Of a stretch of DNA of 64,000 nt, positions 24,072 through 35,000 are shown piece by piece. The notes beneath the pieces were generated by a model. It saw only the letters and a list, made by a program, of their open reading frames with translations, had not been told where the DNA came from and made no database searches. The position numbers were made by a program, and so were the translations under genes. Position 1 is the first letter of the stretch. Each line of letters starts with the position of its first letter. This stretch comes from a bacterium ADurb.Bin157. GTDB lineage: Bacteria > Muiribacteriota > Ozemobacteria > Ozemobacterales > Ozemobacteraceae. The stretch is from positions 1 through 64,000 of the forward strand of contig MWDD01000010.1 in assembly GCA_002070375.1 (NCBI GenBank), given 5' to 3'.

Positions 24072-25948
24072 CTTTAGATCTTAAAAAAATTGCAGAATCC
24101 TATAGAGCAAAAGTTGAAGACAGACGTGTGATAGTATGCGCCGGGACAGCTTGTGTTGCGAACGGTGCGCTTAAGCTTATCGATGCTCTCAAAGCAGAAA
24201 TCGAAAAAGCCGGTATTAGCGTTCGTGTCGATGTTCACGAAGAAAATAAGACAAAGAAAGATATGTATCTTTCAAAAAGCGGTTGCCACGGTTTTTGTCA
24301 GCAAGGCCCCCTTGTAACAATATTGCCCGAAGATATTTTTTATGTGCGCGTAAAGCCCGAAGATGCGGCTGAAATTGTTGAAAAAACTCTGAAAAATCAC
24401 CAGATCATCGACAGGCTTCTTTTTATTGAACCGGCCGACGGAAAACATGCTAAGAGTCATGACGACATAGTTTTCTACAAACGACAAAAACGTGTTTCTT
24501 TGAAAGAAAGCGGTTATATTTGCCCTGAAGATATCGAAGAATACATATCTGAAGGCGGTTATGAGGGCGCAAAAAAAGCTATAACCTCGATGACCCCAGA
24601 TGAAATCTGCAAATTGATGTTAGATTCAGGCCTTCGCGGCAGAGGCGGTGCAGGCTTCCCAACCGGAAAAAAATGGCAGTTTACACTCGTAAACAAAAGC
24701 GATGTTAAATATGTTGTTTGTAATGCTGACGAAGGTGATCCCGGTGCATTCATGGACAGAAGTGTCATGGAAGGTAATCCCCATGCTGTAATTGAAGGCA
24801 TGTTGATTGCTGCCAAAGCTATTGAAGCTACCAACGGCTATATTTATTGTCGCGCCGAGTATCCTCTGGCGGTAAAACGCGTCAGAAAAGCCATCGAAGA
24901 TGCGCGCTCTTTGGGTATTTTGGGTAAAAATGTTTTCGGTGCCGGTTTATCATTTGACATTGAAGTAATGGAAGGTGCCGGAGCTTTTGTTTGCGGCGAA
25001 GAAACCGCATTGATTCATTCGATCGAAGGGCAGCGCGGTATGCCTACACCGAAACCGCCTTTCCCTGCCAAAAGTGGCTTGTTTGGCAAACCTACTGTTA
25101 TTAATAATGTTGAAACACTTGCTTGTGTGCCTTTAATTATGCGCAACGGAGCCGAATGGTTCAAAAAACTCGGCAGTCCAACTTCAGCGGGCACCAAGAC
25201 TTTTGCTCTTACCGGGCATGTTGCGAATACCGGTTTGGTTGAAGTTCCGTTTGGCACAACTTTGCGAGAAATTATCTTTAATATCGGCGGCGGAGTGACA
25301 GATGATCAGGGGAAGCCGATGCCCGACGGCTTTAAAGCTGTTCAAATAGGCGGTCCATCCGGGGCGTGTTTAACACCCGAACACCTTGATATTCCCATAG
25401 ACTTTGACACTGTAAAAGCTTATGGTGCTATCGTTGGTTCAGGCGGTCTTGTTGTAATGAATAAGACTACTTGCATGGTAGCAGTTGCAAGATTCTTTAT
25501 GCAGTTCACTCAGAGCGAATCTTGCGGAAAATGCGTATTGTGTCGCGAGGGAACTAAGCAGATGCTTGCTATGCTTGATGACATTATGCGCGGCGATGCT
25601 GATGAAGAAACTCTTGTTAAGCTCGAAGAATTGGCTCTTGCCGTTTCTCAGGGTTCTTTGTGCGGATTAGGCAAAACTGCACCGAATCCGGTTCTCTCAA
25701 CTCTCAAATATTTCAGACATGAGTATGAGGCCCACGTAATCAAGAAAAAATGCCCGGCCGGACAGTGTAAGGCTCTTTGCGCCCCTGAAATCGACCCCGC
25801 AAAATGTAAGGGTTGTACTCTTTGCGCTAAAAAGTGCCCGGTCAACGCTATTGAAGGGGCTCCCGGGAAAATCCACAAAATCGACTCTGAAAAGTGCATC
25901 AAGTGCGGTGTTTGTAAAGAAACCTGCAAATTTGGCGCAGTAATTTAA
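24068..25948 (+). CDS. hndC: Bifurcating [FeFe] hydrogenase, NuoF-like flavin/NADH subunit
   Basis: 626 residues. Order of domains: N-terminal thioredoxin-like [2Fe-2S] (CAGTACVANG, SGCHGFCQQGP, residues about 20-110); FMN/NADH-binding NuoF core with GLRGRGGAGFPTGKKW and NADEGDPGAFMDR; an SLBB segment; the [4Fe-4S] site ESCGKCVLCREG; and a C-terminal two-[4Fe-4S] ferredoxin (CKGCTLCAKKCP and CIKCGVCKETC). This is the full HydB/HndC architecture, in which the flavin is the proposed bifurcation site. The N-terminal domain replaces a separate HndB subunit. Lies between the other two hydrogenase genes in one operon. Confidence 0.95.
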   Translation: MTLDLKKIAESYRAKVEDRRVIVCAGTACVANGALKLIDALKAEIEKAGISVRVDVHEENKTKKDMYLSKSGCHGFCQQGPLVTILPEDIFYVRVKPEDAAEIVEKTLKNHQIIDRLLFIEPADGKHAKSHDDIVFYKRQKRVSLKESGYICPEDIEEYISEGGYEGAKKAITSMTPDEICKLMLDSGLRGRGGAGFPTGKKWQFTLVNKSDVKYVVCNADEGDPGAFMDRSVMEGNPHAVIEGMLIAAKAIEATNGYIYCRAEYPLAVKRVRKAIEDARSLGILGKNVFGAGLSFDIEVMEGAGAFVCGEETALIHSIEGQRGMPTPKPPFPAKSGLFGKPTVINNVETLACVPLIMRNGAEWFKKLGSPTSAGTKTFALTGHVANTGLVEVPFGTTLREIIFNIGGGVTDDQGKPMPDGFKAVQIGGPSGACLTPEHLDIPIDFDTVKAYGAIVGSGGLVVMNKTTCMVAVARFFMQFTQSESCGKCVLCREGTKQMLAMLDDIMRGDADEETLVKLEELALAVSQGSLCGLGKTAPNPVLSTLKYFRHEYEAHVIKKKCPAGQCKALCAPEIDPAKCKGCTLCAKKCPVNAIEGAPGKIHKIDSEKCIKCGVCKETCKFGAVI

Positions 25949-25964
25949 TTGGGGGAAATGAATA

Positions 25965-27698
25965 ATGACTACCGATAAATTTGTTCTTGTTAACGGACAA
26001 GAGGTTCCTATAGAAGGTGAGAAAAATCTGCTTGAGCTGATAAGAAAGGCCGGAATAGAAATTCCGACACTTTGTTATCATCCTAAGCTTAGTGTTTACG
26101 GCGCTTGCCGTCTTTGCGTCGTCGAAATTGAAGGTCGCGGTATTCAAACCTCATGTTCAACCGAACCTGAGCCCGGTATGAAAATCAAGACTCATACACC
26201 CGCATTGCGAAATATTCGCAAGGTTGCAGTTGAGTTGTTCTTAGCCAATCATAAGGTTGAGTGCCCGACTTGTGATCAGATGGGTAACTGCAAGTTAGAA
26301 GAAATTGCAAGAAAGCTTGGCGTGAATGAAGTTCGTTTTAAAAAGAAAAAAGATTTCAGGCCGGCAGATACAGGCTCTGTAGCAATTTACAGAGATCCCG
26401 ATAAATGTGTGCTTTGTGGACAGTGCGTCAGATATTGCAAAGAAATACACGGGATCGGAGCTATAGATTTTGCTTTCAGGGGCAAAGACACATATGTAAC
26501 ACCGGCTTTTGATCGCTCTGTGGGCGATGGTGAATGTGTGAACTGCGGTCAATGCGCCGCTGTGTGCCCTGTGGGTGCCATAGTTGTTAAAAAACATATC
26601 AGCCCGGTTCAAAAAGCTCTTGACGATAAAACAAAAACTGTCGTTGTTCACATGGCTCCCGCGGTTCGTATAGGCATTGGCGAAGAATTTGGCTTGGTTG
26701 CCGGCCCGGAAACAACGGGTAAAATGGTTGCAGCACTCAGAAAATTGGGCTTTGATAAAGTTTATGATACTGTTTATGCAGCTGACCTTACAATAATGGA
26801 AGAAGGAACAGAGTTTGTTAATCGTCTGACCAAGGGTGGTGTATTACCTCAGTTTACTTCTTGCTGCCCGGGTTGGATAAAATTCATTGAAGAATATTAT
26901 CCCGAACTTTTACCTAATCTCTCTAGTTGTAAGTCTCCTCAGCAAATGATGGGCGCTGTAATGCGCGAACTGTTGCCCGAACAATTGGGTGTTAAAAATG
27001 AAGATTTGTTCGTTGTTTCTGTAATGCCTTGCACAGCCAAAAAATTCGAAATCAGACGACCTGAATTCGAATACACAAAAGGCAAGCGTGATACAGACGA
27101 AGTTATAACCGTTCAAGAATTGGCACGAATGATCAAGGGATCAGGAATTGACTTTGCAAATCTGAAACCCGAAGAATTCGATATGCCGTTGGGTGACAAA
27201 ACCGGCGCAGGCGTTATTTTCGGTGTAACGGGCGGCGTTACCGAAGCAGCATTGAGATTTGCCGTAGAGAAAGTAACCGGCAAGGTTATTGATGCGAAAG
27301 ATTTAGATTATAAAGCGGTGCGCGGAAGCGAAGGCCTATTGGAAGCAACTCTTGATGTTGAAGGCACAAAGCTTAGAATTGCGATCGTTCACGGTCTTTC
27401 TAATGCTCATACTGTTTGCAAAGAACTTCTTAACGGCGAAGTAAAATATGACTTTATTGAAGTAATGACTTGTCCCGGCGGTTGTATTAACGGCGGTGGT
27501 CAGCCAATAGACTTTAACCAAGCTGCAAAAATCGAACGCAGAACGAAACAGATTTATGAAGCTGACAAAAATATGCCCAGAAGAAAATCACAAGATAATC
27601 CGGCTGTAATAGCTACTTATGAAAAGCTCCTCAAAGAGCCTTGCGGAGAAAAATCTCACCACCTGTTGCATACGCACTATTACAAACGTAACTTTTAA
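25965..27698 (+). CDS. hndD: Bifurcating [FeFe] hydrogenase catalytic subunit
   Basis: 577 residues. N-terminal [2Fe-2S] (CYHPKLSVYGACRLC), His-ligated [4Fe-4S] (HKVECPTCDQMGNC), two-[4Fe-4S] ferredoxin (CVLCGQCVRYC, CVNCGQCAAVCP), then the H-cluster domain: TSCCPGW (C300), MPCTAKKFE (C356) and MTCPGGCINGGGQP (C503, C507). All H-cluster ligands are present, so the enzyme should be active. Domain order is that of NADH-dependent, group A3 enzymes. GGGGGAAATGAAT spaces the ribosome site from ATG 25965. The maturases HydE, HydF and HydG must be encoded elsewhere. Confidence 0.96.
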   Translation: MTTDKFVLVNGQEVPIEGEKNLLELIRKAGIEIPTLCYHPKLSVYGACRLCVVEIEGRGIQTSCSTEPEPGMKIKTHTPALRNIRKVAVELFLANHKVECPTCDQMGNCKLEEIARKLGVNEVRFKKKKDFRPADTGSVAIYRDPDKCVLCGQCVRYCKEIHGIGAIDFAFRGKDTYVTPAFDRSVGDGECVNCGQCAAVCPVGAIVVKKHISPVQKALDDKTKTVVVHMAPAVRIGIGEEFGLVAGPETTGKMVAALRKLGFDKVYDTVYAADLTIMEEGTEFVNRLTKGGVLPQFTSCCPGWIKFIEEYYPELLPNLSSCKSPQQMMGAVMRELLPEQLGVKNEDLFVVSVMPCTAKKFEIRRPEFEYTKGKRDTDEVITVQELARMIKGSGIDFANLKPEEFDMPLGDKTGAGVIFGVTGGVTEAALRFAVEKVTGKVIDAKDLDYKAVRGSEGLLEATLDVEGTKLRIAIVHGLSNAHTVCKELLNGEVKYDFIEVMTCPGGCINGGGQPIDFNQAAKIERRTKQIYEADKNMPRRKSQDNPAVIATYEKLLKEPCGEKSHHLLHTHYYKRNF

Positions 27699-27711
27699 TT
27701 AAGTTTTTTAT

Positions 27712-27746
27712 AAGGATGCGGCCTGTTAAGGTTGCATCCTTTTTTA
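27712..27746 (+). terminator. Terminator of the hydrogenase operon
   Basis: AAGGATGC (27712-27719) pairs with GCATCCTT (27734-27741) around a 14-base loop, followed by a T run. Confidence 0.85.
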
Positions 27747-27814
27747 TTTACTTGACAAAGAAGATGTTTTTATACAGATTCAGTATGTAATAGACTTGTT
27801 CCACGGAGGGTTAT

Positions 27815-28510
27815 ATGCTTACAATTGTTAAGAATACCGTTAAAATTGCAGCTGTCGCTGTGATTGGTTTTTGTGTTTTGGGCTGGCCGGAGCCGGCAGA
27901 AGCAGTGCTTGAGGGCTCAAATAGAGACAGAATGGAGTTCTTGGACTTTTCTGAAAAAATGATTAGAAGCGGTTTGTATGCCAATACCGGAAATAATAGT
28001 TTTTCTCGTGAAAATAAGCGGTTTGTAAGGGGTGTGAAACGTCACAATGAGCCATATATCTATGAACCCGATGTTTACACATGGCGATTAGCAATGGATG
28101 AACACAGGAAAAAAATGGAAAAAATGGCGCCGCCGCCCCCTGTTATGGAAAATTCAGATTTTGTAACTCCGACTCCTACTGTTCGAAGACCTGATTTCCC
28201 GCCGCCTTCAACTCTCCCCGATAATCCGATGCCCATATTTAATTCAGTTCAACCAATGACAAACTACAATAATAACGCTCTTTATCCACAACAGGGTTAT
28301 GCCGTTCAATCCTATGTTGAACAGTCTCTTGTTCCGTCCGGGCAGCCATATGTAGTTCAGAGTGCGCCCGCACTTCCCGGCGATTCACAAGAAACAATGA
28401 ATGGAATGATTTATAGGGCCAGGGTGCGTGGTATATATCCAACAGATCCTTTGCGCGGACAAGAAATCAGAGACAACCTAAGGGAACATTCCATAAACCT
28501 GGGAAGATAG
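27815..28510 (+). CDS. Hypothetical exported proline-rich protein
   Basis: 231 residues. Signal peptide ending about residue 30 (IAAVAVIGFCVLGWPEPAEA). The middle is rich in Pro and Gln with low complexity (MAPPPPVMENSDF, FPPPSTLPDNPMPIF), followed by a short helical C-terminus. GGAGGG lies before the ATG. A TTGACA at 27752-27757 may be its -35 box but no well-spaced -10 is evident. No family recognised; a surface or periplasm-spanning spacer protein is plausible. Confidence 0.7.
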   Translation: MLTIVKNTVKIAAVAVIGFCVLGWPEPAEAVLEGSNRDRMEFLDFSEKMIRSGLYANTGNNSFSRENKRFVRGVKRHNEPYIYEPDVYTWRLAMDEHRKKMEKMAPPPPVMENSDFVTPTPTVRRPDFPPPSTLPDNPMPIFNSVQPMTNYNNNALYPQQGYAVQSYVEQSLVPSGQPYVVQSAPALPGDSQETMNGMIYRARVRGIYPTDPLRGQEIRDNLREHSINLGR

Positions 28511-28605
28511 GCGTATTCTTTTTAGTTTAATTTTTGCTTTATGTATGTTAGAATCTCACTTCTGAGAGTTTGATTTAAGAACAAGAGAAGGATATTGCCT
28601 CTAAG

Positions 28606-30537
28606 ATGGCTCCTCTTAAAAAGATAATATTTGCATTAACAGATATTGTGTGTGTGACCTTTGCTTTAGTGGCTTCTATCTGGTTAAAATTCGATAGTTT
28701 GACACCTGCACACACTCAATATCTGTTATTTGTTATTCCAATACTGATGCCAATCGGTTTAGCTGTGTTCTGGTTATTTGGCTTGTATAACAGAACAATG
28801 CGTTTTATATCTTTGCCCGACATGATTGCTGTTTTTTTTGCTGTTTCATGTTTTAGTGCGGTAAAACTATTGTCTATATATTTCAGAGAAGGATTTCCCA
28901 GCCTTAGTTCTGTCTTTGCCATAGACTGGATGCTTTGTTTGATTATGCTTGGTGCTGTTCGAATAACTCCCAGGTTGCTTTTAAGTTTTATTGAGATCAG
29001 TCCCCTCCGAAACATGCTTTTTACCAAAACAGATAAAGCTTATAAGAGGGTTTTAGTTGTTGGAGCCGGGCAAGGCGGCGAAACAATTATTCGTGAAATC
29101 AGACGAAACATGAATCTGCCAATCGAAGTTGTGGGCCTTGTTGATGATGATCCTACAAAATTGAATCAAATAATGCTTGGAGTTCGTGTTTTAGGCGCTA
29201 CCGAAGACCTCTCGAAGATTGTTGCAGAACACGCAGTTGATGAGATTATAATAGCAATACCTTCAGCCGGCGGGTCAGATTTAAGAAGAATTGTTCAGCA
29301 GTGTCAAAATACAAAAGTCAGATTTAAAACTTTACCGGGACTGCAGGATATTATTTCCGGCAAATTAGCCCATTTGCAGTTAAGAGACATAGCCATAGAA
29401 GACTTGCTCAGGCGTGCTCCATCAGAAATAAATATCTCTGAAATAGCGGCCTATTTGACCGGAAAAAACGTTATAATTACCGGTGCGGGTGGCAGTATCG
29501 GAAGTGAAATATGTCGACAAATTTTGCCTTTTCAGCCAAAAGCACTGCTTTTATTGGGACATGGTGAAAACAGTATTTTTAACATTCACCAAGAATTGCA
29601 ACGCAACCCTGCCCTCGGAAACACAAAACTTATTCCGATAATAACTGATATTCAAGATTACGACAAACTTCTTAAATTGTTTAAATCATATAAAATCGAT
29701 ATAGTTTTTCATGCTGCAGCCCATAAACATGTGCCATTAATGGAGTTGAATCCTGAAGAAGCTGTAAAAAATAACGTAATCGGAACAAAAAACATAGTTG
29801 AAGTCTCACATCTTACTAAAGTTGAACGCTTTGTTATGATTTCCACAGATAAGGCAGTTAATCCAACTTCCGTTATGGGGGCAAGCAAACGGGTAGCAGA
29901 AAAAATACTGAAATGTTATGCAAGAAGAAGTTCCACAAGGTTTGTTGCCGTAAGATTCGGTAATGTTCTTGGCAGTCGCGGCAGTGTTATTCCGATGTTT
30001 AAGCAGCAGATCGAAAATGGCGGCCCTGTAACTATAACTCATCCCAATATGATAAGATATTTTATGACTATTCCCGAAGCCAGTAAGCTTGTAATTCAGG
30101 CAGGAGCATATGGAAAAGGCGGAGAGGTCTTTATTCTTGATATGGGTGAGCCGGTAAGAATAGTTGATCTCGCAGAGGATCTCATTCGTTTGACGGGCCT
30201 TGAAGTTGGCCGAGACATTGAGATAAAATTCACGGGTGTTCGTCCGGGCGAGAAGCTTTATGAAGAGTTGTTAACCGCGTCAGAGGGTATTACAGCTACC
30301 AGAAACAGCAAAATATTTATCGCAAAGCCTGAAGAGGTTAACGAACAAGTGCTTTTGGACCAGATAAAGAATCTTGTTGAAGCAGCTCATAGCGCAAATG
30401 CTGCATCAGTAATCAAGTGCTTTAAAGATATTGTTCCAAGCTTCTCACCTAACAGAGATATGATTTATAACAAAGACAAGCAGGAGCGGGCTACTTCTGA
30501 AGCAGATGTGGTTAAGTTAAGAGTTTTATCAAACTGA
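28606..30537 (+). CDS. Membrane-bound nucleotide-sugar 4,6-dehydratase, FlaA1/CapD/PglF type
   Basis: 643 residues. Four membrane segments in the first 110 residues, then a CoA/NAD-binding-like domain (RVLVVGAGQGGETIIREI, about 145-260) and a second Rossmann domain (KNVIITGAGGSIGSEI, from about 288) with the dehydratase active region STDKAVNPTSVMGASK. The usual Tyr of the YxxxK motif is Met (M424 with K428), the hallmark of this inverting/retaining long subfamily that acts on UDP-GlcNAc. It supplies an early intermediate for surface or flagellin glycans. Weak ribosome site (AGAAGG, 13 bases away). Convergent with tolC-like gene, one base apart. Confidence 0.9.
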   Translation: MAPLKKIIFALTDIVCVTFALVASIWLKFDSLTPAHTQYLLFVIPILMPIGLAVFWLFGLYNRTMRFISLPDMIAVFFAVSCFSAVKLLSIYFREGFPSLSSVFAIDWMLCLIMLGAVRITPRLLLSFIEISPLRNMLFTKTDKAYKRVLVVGAGQGGETIIREIRRNMNLPIEVVGLVDDDPTKLNQIMLGVRVLGATEDLSKIVAEHAVDEIIIAIPSAGGSDLRRIVQQCQNTKVRFKTLPGLQDIISGKLAHLQLRDIAIEDLLRRAPSEINISEIAAYLTGKNVIITGAGGSIGSEICRQILPFQPKALLLLGHGENSIFNIHQELQRNPALGNTKLIPIITDIQDYDKLLKLFKSYKIDIVFHAAAHKHVPLMELNPEEAVKNNVIGTKNIVEVSHLTKVERFVMISTDKAVNPTSVMGASKRVAEKILKCYARRSSTRFVAVRFGNVLGSRGSVIPMFKQQIENGGPVTITHPNMIRYFMTIPEASKLVIQAGAYGKGGEVFILDMGEPVRIVDLAEDLIRLTGLEVGRDIEIKFTGVRPGEKLYEELLTASEGITATRNSKIFIAKPEEVNEQVLLDQIKNLVEAAHSANAASVIKCFKDIVPSFSPNRDMIYNKDKQERATSEADVVKLRVLSN

Positions 30538-30538
30538 T

Positions 30539-32056
30539 TTATTTCAGTTCAATTTTGTTTACTTTTAACAGTGAAGTTCCGTCAGCCCTCATAAGTTCGG
30601 TTATTGCTCCCGTGTATGCTATTGCCGCTTTTACCTCGGCAATTTTGGCTTCGGTGAGGTCACGTTGGGCTTGAGAGACTTGAAAAGAGGTTGTTTTACC
30701 AACACTGAATTTAATTTCTTCTACCCTCAATTTTTCTTGCTGTTTTTGAGTTGTGGCGGCTGTGGCAGCTACCTGCTGCATTGTTCTTTGAACTTCTATG
30801 TATGCTTTTATAACATCTTCTTTGATGACTTGTTCGAGGTTTTTTAGGGCTTCTTTTTTCATATCAGCTGTTATTTTACTTCTTTCAAGCTTGGCTCTGG
30901 CCGATCTTCTGTTTCTTGTCAGTTCATAGTTGAAACCCACTTCAAAATCCGGTTTTTCATTGTTATTAAATTTTGGGTTAGAGTTGTTAAAAGACCTTGA
31001 ATAGCCGGTGTTTCCGAGGCTTACAAAAAAGTCTAACTTAGGGAGCAAGCCATTTTTGCTCGTTACAATATCTAATTCGTTTTTAGCTATCAGAACTTTT
31101 GCTTGAAGCAGTTCGGGTCTTTGTTGTTCTGCCAAAGCTAAGTGTGCTTCTAAATCCATTTGATCGATCTTCTTCAAGAAGGGTTTATCAGTAAGATTTG
31201 GTAAGTTCTTCCAAAAATTTTCAGTGTTGTGGTTGACTGTTCTTAATAATGATATAGCGGTGTTAACCATATTGCTTTGGGCATTTATTAAATCTTCTTC
31301 GCACTTAGCAACTTCAGCTTCTGCAGCTGCTCTTTCAGATTCCGGAATGCTTCCCGCAAGTATTCTGGAGTTAGTTTCTTGTCTTTGCTGAATCGCAAGG
31401 GCTGCAGATTCATTTACTATTTCAAGTTGTCTTACGCTCAAATAATGTTCCCAATATTTTTTTTCAACCGAAGCTATGAAATCAAGTATAAATGCTTTAA
31501 GCTCATGTTTTGTGTAGTTGTAATCTAATTCTGCTTGTTTAAGAGAAATTAGATTTATTTCTTTTCCTGAATTGCGAAGCAAAGGATGCGTCAGGTCGAT
31601 TCCTATTCTATTTGAATACAAGCTGTTAGAATTGCCGGACCTGTTTCTGCTTAACTCACTATTAACTGCAACTGTGGTTCCCGAATACAAAAGTTTTTCA
31701 AGTTCAATCTCTGCTTCAGCATTATCTGCTCTTGTATTCGTCAAATTGTTTGCAGCATTTAAGTTTTGTGCTTTTCTATCCCCTGTTGAAACTGTTGCTT
31801 TAACTTTTGTGTCGAAAGCGGCTTTTTCGCTTTCAATAGCTGTTTTTGAAGCTTGAACATCAAGTTTTTCAATTTTTAGCGAAATATTATTGTTTAAAGC
31901 TTTAAGTATCGCATCTTCAAGGCTTAACTTAATGGGTTTAACAGATTCGTCAAAGATATTAAACGCTTGTTTACTGAAGTTTAATTGAGCTATAGCATTG
32001 GTGTTATTTAGGGTAAGCAATATAAATATTATAATTAAGGATAAAGATTTTTTCAT
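30539..32056 (-). CDS. TolC-type outer-membrane efflux protein
   Basis: 505 residues with a signal peptide (SLIIIFILLTLNNTNAIAQ). Two-fold repeated long-helix pattern of outer membrane efflux proteins: EDAILKALNNNISLKIEKLDV near the start and a C-terminal half with VIKAYIEVQRTMQQV and SVGKTTSFQVSQAQRDLTEA. Forms the outer-membrane exit duct of the tripartite pump encoded upstream. The ATG overlaps the RND stop by four bases, and the order is fusion protein, RND, TolC. Confidence 0.93.
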   Translation of the reverse strand: MKKSLSLIIIFILLTLNNTNAIAQLNFSKQAFNIFDESVKPIKLSLEDAILKALNNNISLKIEKLDVQASKTAIESEKAAFDTKVKATVSTGDRKAQNLNAANNLTNTRADNAEAEIELEKLLYSGTTVAVNSELSRNRSGNSNSLYSNRIGIDLTHPLLRNSGKEINLISLKQAELDYNYTKHELKAFILDFIASVEKKYWEHYLSVRQLEIVNESAALAIQQRQETNSRILAGSIPESERAAAEAEVAKCEEDLINAQSNMVNTAISLLRTVNHNTENFWKNLPNLTDKPFLKKIDQMDLEAHLALAEQQRPELLQAKVLIAKNELDIVTSKNGLLPKLDFFVSLGNTGYSRSFNNSNPKFNNNEKPDFEVGFNYELTRNRRSARAKLERSKITADMKKEALKNLEQVIKEDVIKAYIEVQRTMQQVAATAATTQKQQEKLRVEEIKFSVGKTTSFQVSQAQRDLTEAKIAEVKAAIAYTGAITELMRADGTSLLKVNKIELK

Positions 32057-35000
32057 TTACTCTCTCCTTTAGAACGTGAAAAAGCCTTGGTAAATTCTAT
32101 ATAAAGCAATGGGATTATTAGTAAAGAAACCAAGGTCGCAAAAGAAAGTCCCGCAATAACAACTTTTGCCATTGGGGCTTGAACCTCTCCCCCTTCGCCT
32201 ATTCCTATGGCAAGAGGAACTAATCCCAAAATGGTAGTCAAGGCTGTCATCAATATTGGACGACAGCGGTCGCGGGCTGCTTCTTTAACTGCTGACAACT
32301 TGTCCATTCCTGCTTTTAAGAGGTCGTTAATATGGTCTACCAACAAAATGCTGTTGTTAACAACAATACCACCTAACATGATACAACCAATAAATGACTG
32401 AACGTTAAAAGAGGTGTTGGTAAAGTATAAAATCGGCAAAACAGATATTACTGACATAGGAACCGTAGTCATAACAATGATTGGGTCTGAAAACGCTTCG
32501 TATTGAATTGCCATAATCATGTAAACAAGCAATAAAGCCAGAGCGAAGCTGATAGCCAATTCTGCATATGCTTCTTGCTGTTCTTCGTAGTCTCCCGCAA
32601 AAATGACACTAAATCGCGCAGGCATAGGTATGCTGTGTAATTTTTCCTGCACTTCTTTAATAATTTCACCCATTCCTCGGTTTTCAAAGTTTGCCGAAAC
32701 ATTCAGAATACGCTCTTGGTCTCGTCTTTCAATTAGAGTCGGGCCCAGTTTGCTCTCTATATGAGCAATGTTGCGCAACATAACCTGTTTGCCTATATTG
32801 TTAGTAACTTGAAGATTTAATAGGTGATCCAGTGACATGTATTCAGCGTCAGAAGCTTTAACTAAAATACGATATTCATTCCCGTCTTCGCGTAAATTAC
32901 CCGCACTTGTGCCGGACATCATGGTTTCAAGAAAGGCAGAAATCTTTGAAATAGTAAGCTTCTGGTCAGCTGCCTTCTCGCGGTTTATAACAATTACTCG
33001 TTCCGGCACTCCCTTATCTCTCGATAACTGCACATCCGTAATTCCATTAACTGTATAAAGCATTCGCTCTATGGCCTTGCCAAGAGAGTCTGCGGTTTCA
33101 ATGTCATGGCCGCGTATCTGTAATTGTAGCTTTTCACTTCCGCCTCCGCTTCCCATCATAAACATGCCCCTGCCTTCGCGCGTTCTTACGACGGTACCGG
33201 GAAGTGCAGAAAGATGTTTGCGTAAATCAGTCGCAATTTGTGCGCTGCTGCGAGTCCTTCGTGAGGCTGAAATCAACGGAATTCTGATGTTGCCGATCGC
33301 AACATTCGATGATCGCCCGCCACCAACGTTGGTAAAAATAACTTCTGCCTCGGGTGTTTTCTCATATATAATCTTTTCGGCCTCAATCATGATTTTTTCA
33401 ACCAGACTCAGACGGGTTCCTTCTTCCATTTCCAGTGTAACTCTGACTTCGCCCTCGTCTGCCTGAGGCATAAATTCGGTGTCTACGACTTTTATCATAG
33501 TCAGAGAACTTGCCAATATCAAAGCAAGAACAAAAACAGTAAGAGTTTTGTGTTTTAATACAAAATCCAGTGCGATAGCATGTATCGAAAGAATTTTTGA
33601 GATTCCTTTTTCTGATAACCTCTGAAAATAGTTTTTCCGGTTTGAAGCAGTTATATTTAAAAACAAAGAACTCATCATAGGAACAATGGTTAATGAAATA
33701 GCCATAGAACAAAGCAAGGAAAAAGAAACTATATAAGCAAGCTGCTTGAACATAATGCCGGACATGCCTTCAATGAACATCAAGGGAAGAAAAATTCCTA
33801 CTGTGGTCAAGGTGCTCGCCAAAATTGGCATTGCAACCTCAGTAGCACCATTTATTGATGCGTCAATCTTAGATTGCCCCTTTTCTCGATATCTGAAAAT
33901 GTTTTCTAATACAACAATGGAGTTGTCTACAAGCATACCAATGCCTAACGCAACACCGCCAAGCGACATAATATTTAAGGTAAAGCCAAAATAATACATC
34001 AATGCAAAGGTGGCAATAATAGAAACAGGTATTGCAATGGCAATAATTATGGTACTGGTTATGTTGGCTAAAAATACAAGCAAAATAAGGACTGCTAATG
34101 CACCCCCCAATAAAGCCGACGAACTCACATTTTTGATCGAACGTTGAATGTATTTTGAGCTGTCGATAATCGCACTCAAATGTAATTGAGGTAAATCTTC
34201 ATTTATAGCTTCAATTTCTTTTTTAACATCCTGAGCTACCGAAACAGTGTTGCTTCCTGATTGTTTATATACCATGATTCTGACGCCCGGACGCTGATTG
34301 ATTCTGACAACACTGCGCTTTTTTTCCCAGTGATCTTTTACATTTGCAACATCGCGTAACCTAATGAGCTTTCCGCCTGTTTCACCCACAACCATATTTG
34401 CTATTTGATTAACATTCTCAAATTCACCCGGCGTTCGTAAACGCAATTCGTAATTGCCAAGTTCAATCATGCCGGCGGGTAAATTTAAGTTTTCGGCTTT
34501 AATGCGATTAATAATGGTTTCAGGAGCTATTTTAAGGGCTGAAAGACGGTCGATATTAAGCTGAACTTGAATTTCACGCTGGTTGCCACCTAAAATATCG
34601 ATAGAAGCAACACCGTTTATGCGCTCAATACGATATTTTACTTGATCCTCGATTAGTTCCAACATTTGTACAGGGTCAAGGTCGCTCGAAGCACCCAACA
34701 CCAAGATGGGGGTGGCGGCGGCATCAAATTTACGTATACTGGGTCTTTCAATGTCGTCAGGTAAACGCCTGATAATTCTGTCTATGCGGTCGCGCAAATC
34801 ATTTGATGCTGCATCAAGATCTGTGCCCCATGAAAAAGAAATTCTTACACGACTGCTGCCTTCGTTGGAGGTAGAATTTATTTCTTCGACCCCGGAAATT
34901 GCAGAAACAGCTTGCTCAATGGGCCTGGTGATAAGAGTTTCGACTTCGGTTGGGCTTGCATCTGAATAATTTGCAGATACAGTGATGGTAGGATAAGTCA

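Noticed and set aside
33071..33466. 131-codon plus-strand frame inside the RND pump gene
   Set aside because: The pump reads through without interruption and shows all landmarks; the opposing frame is a shadow.
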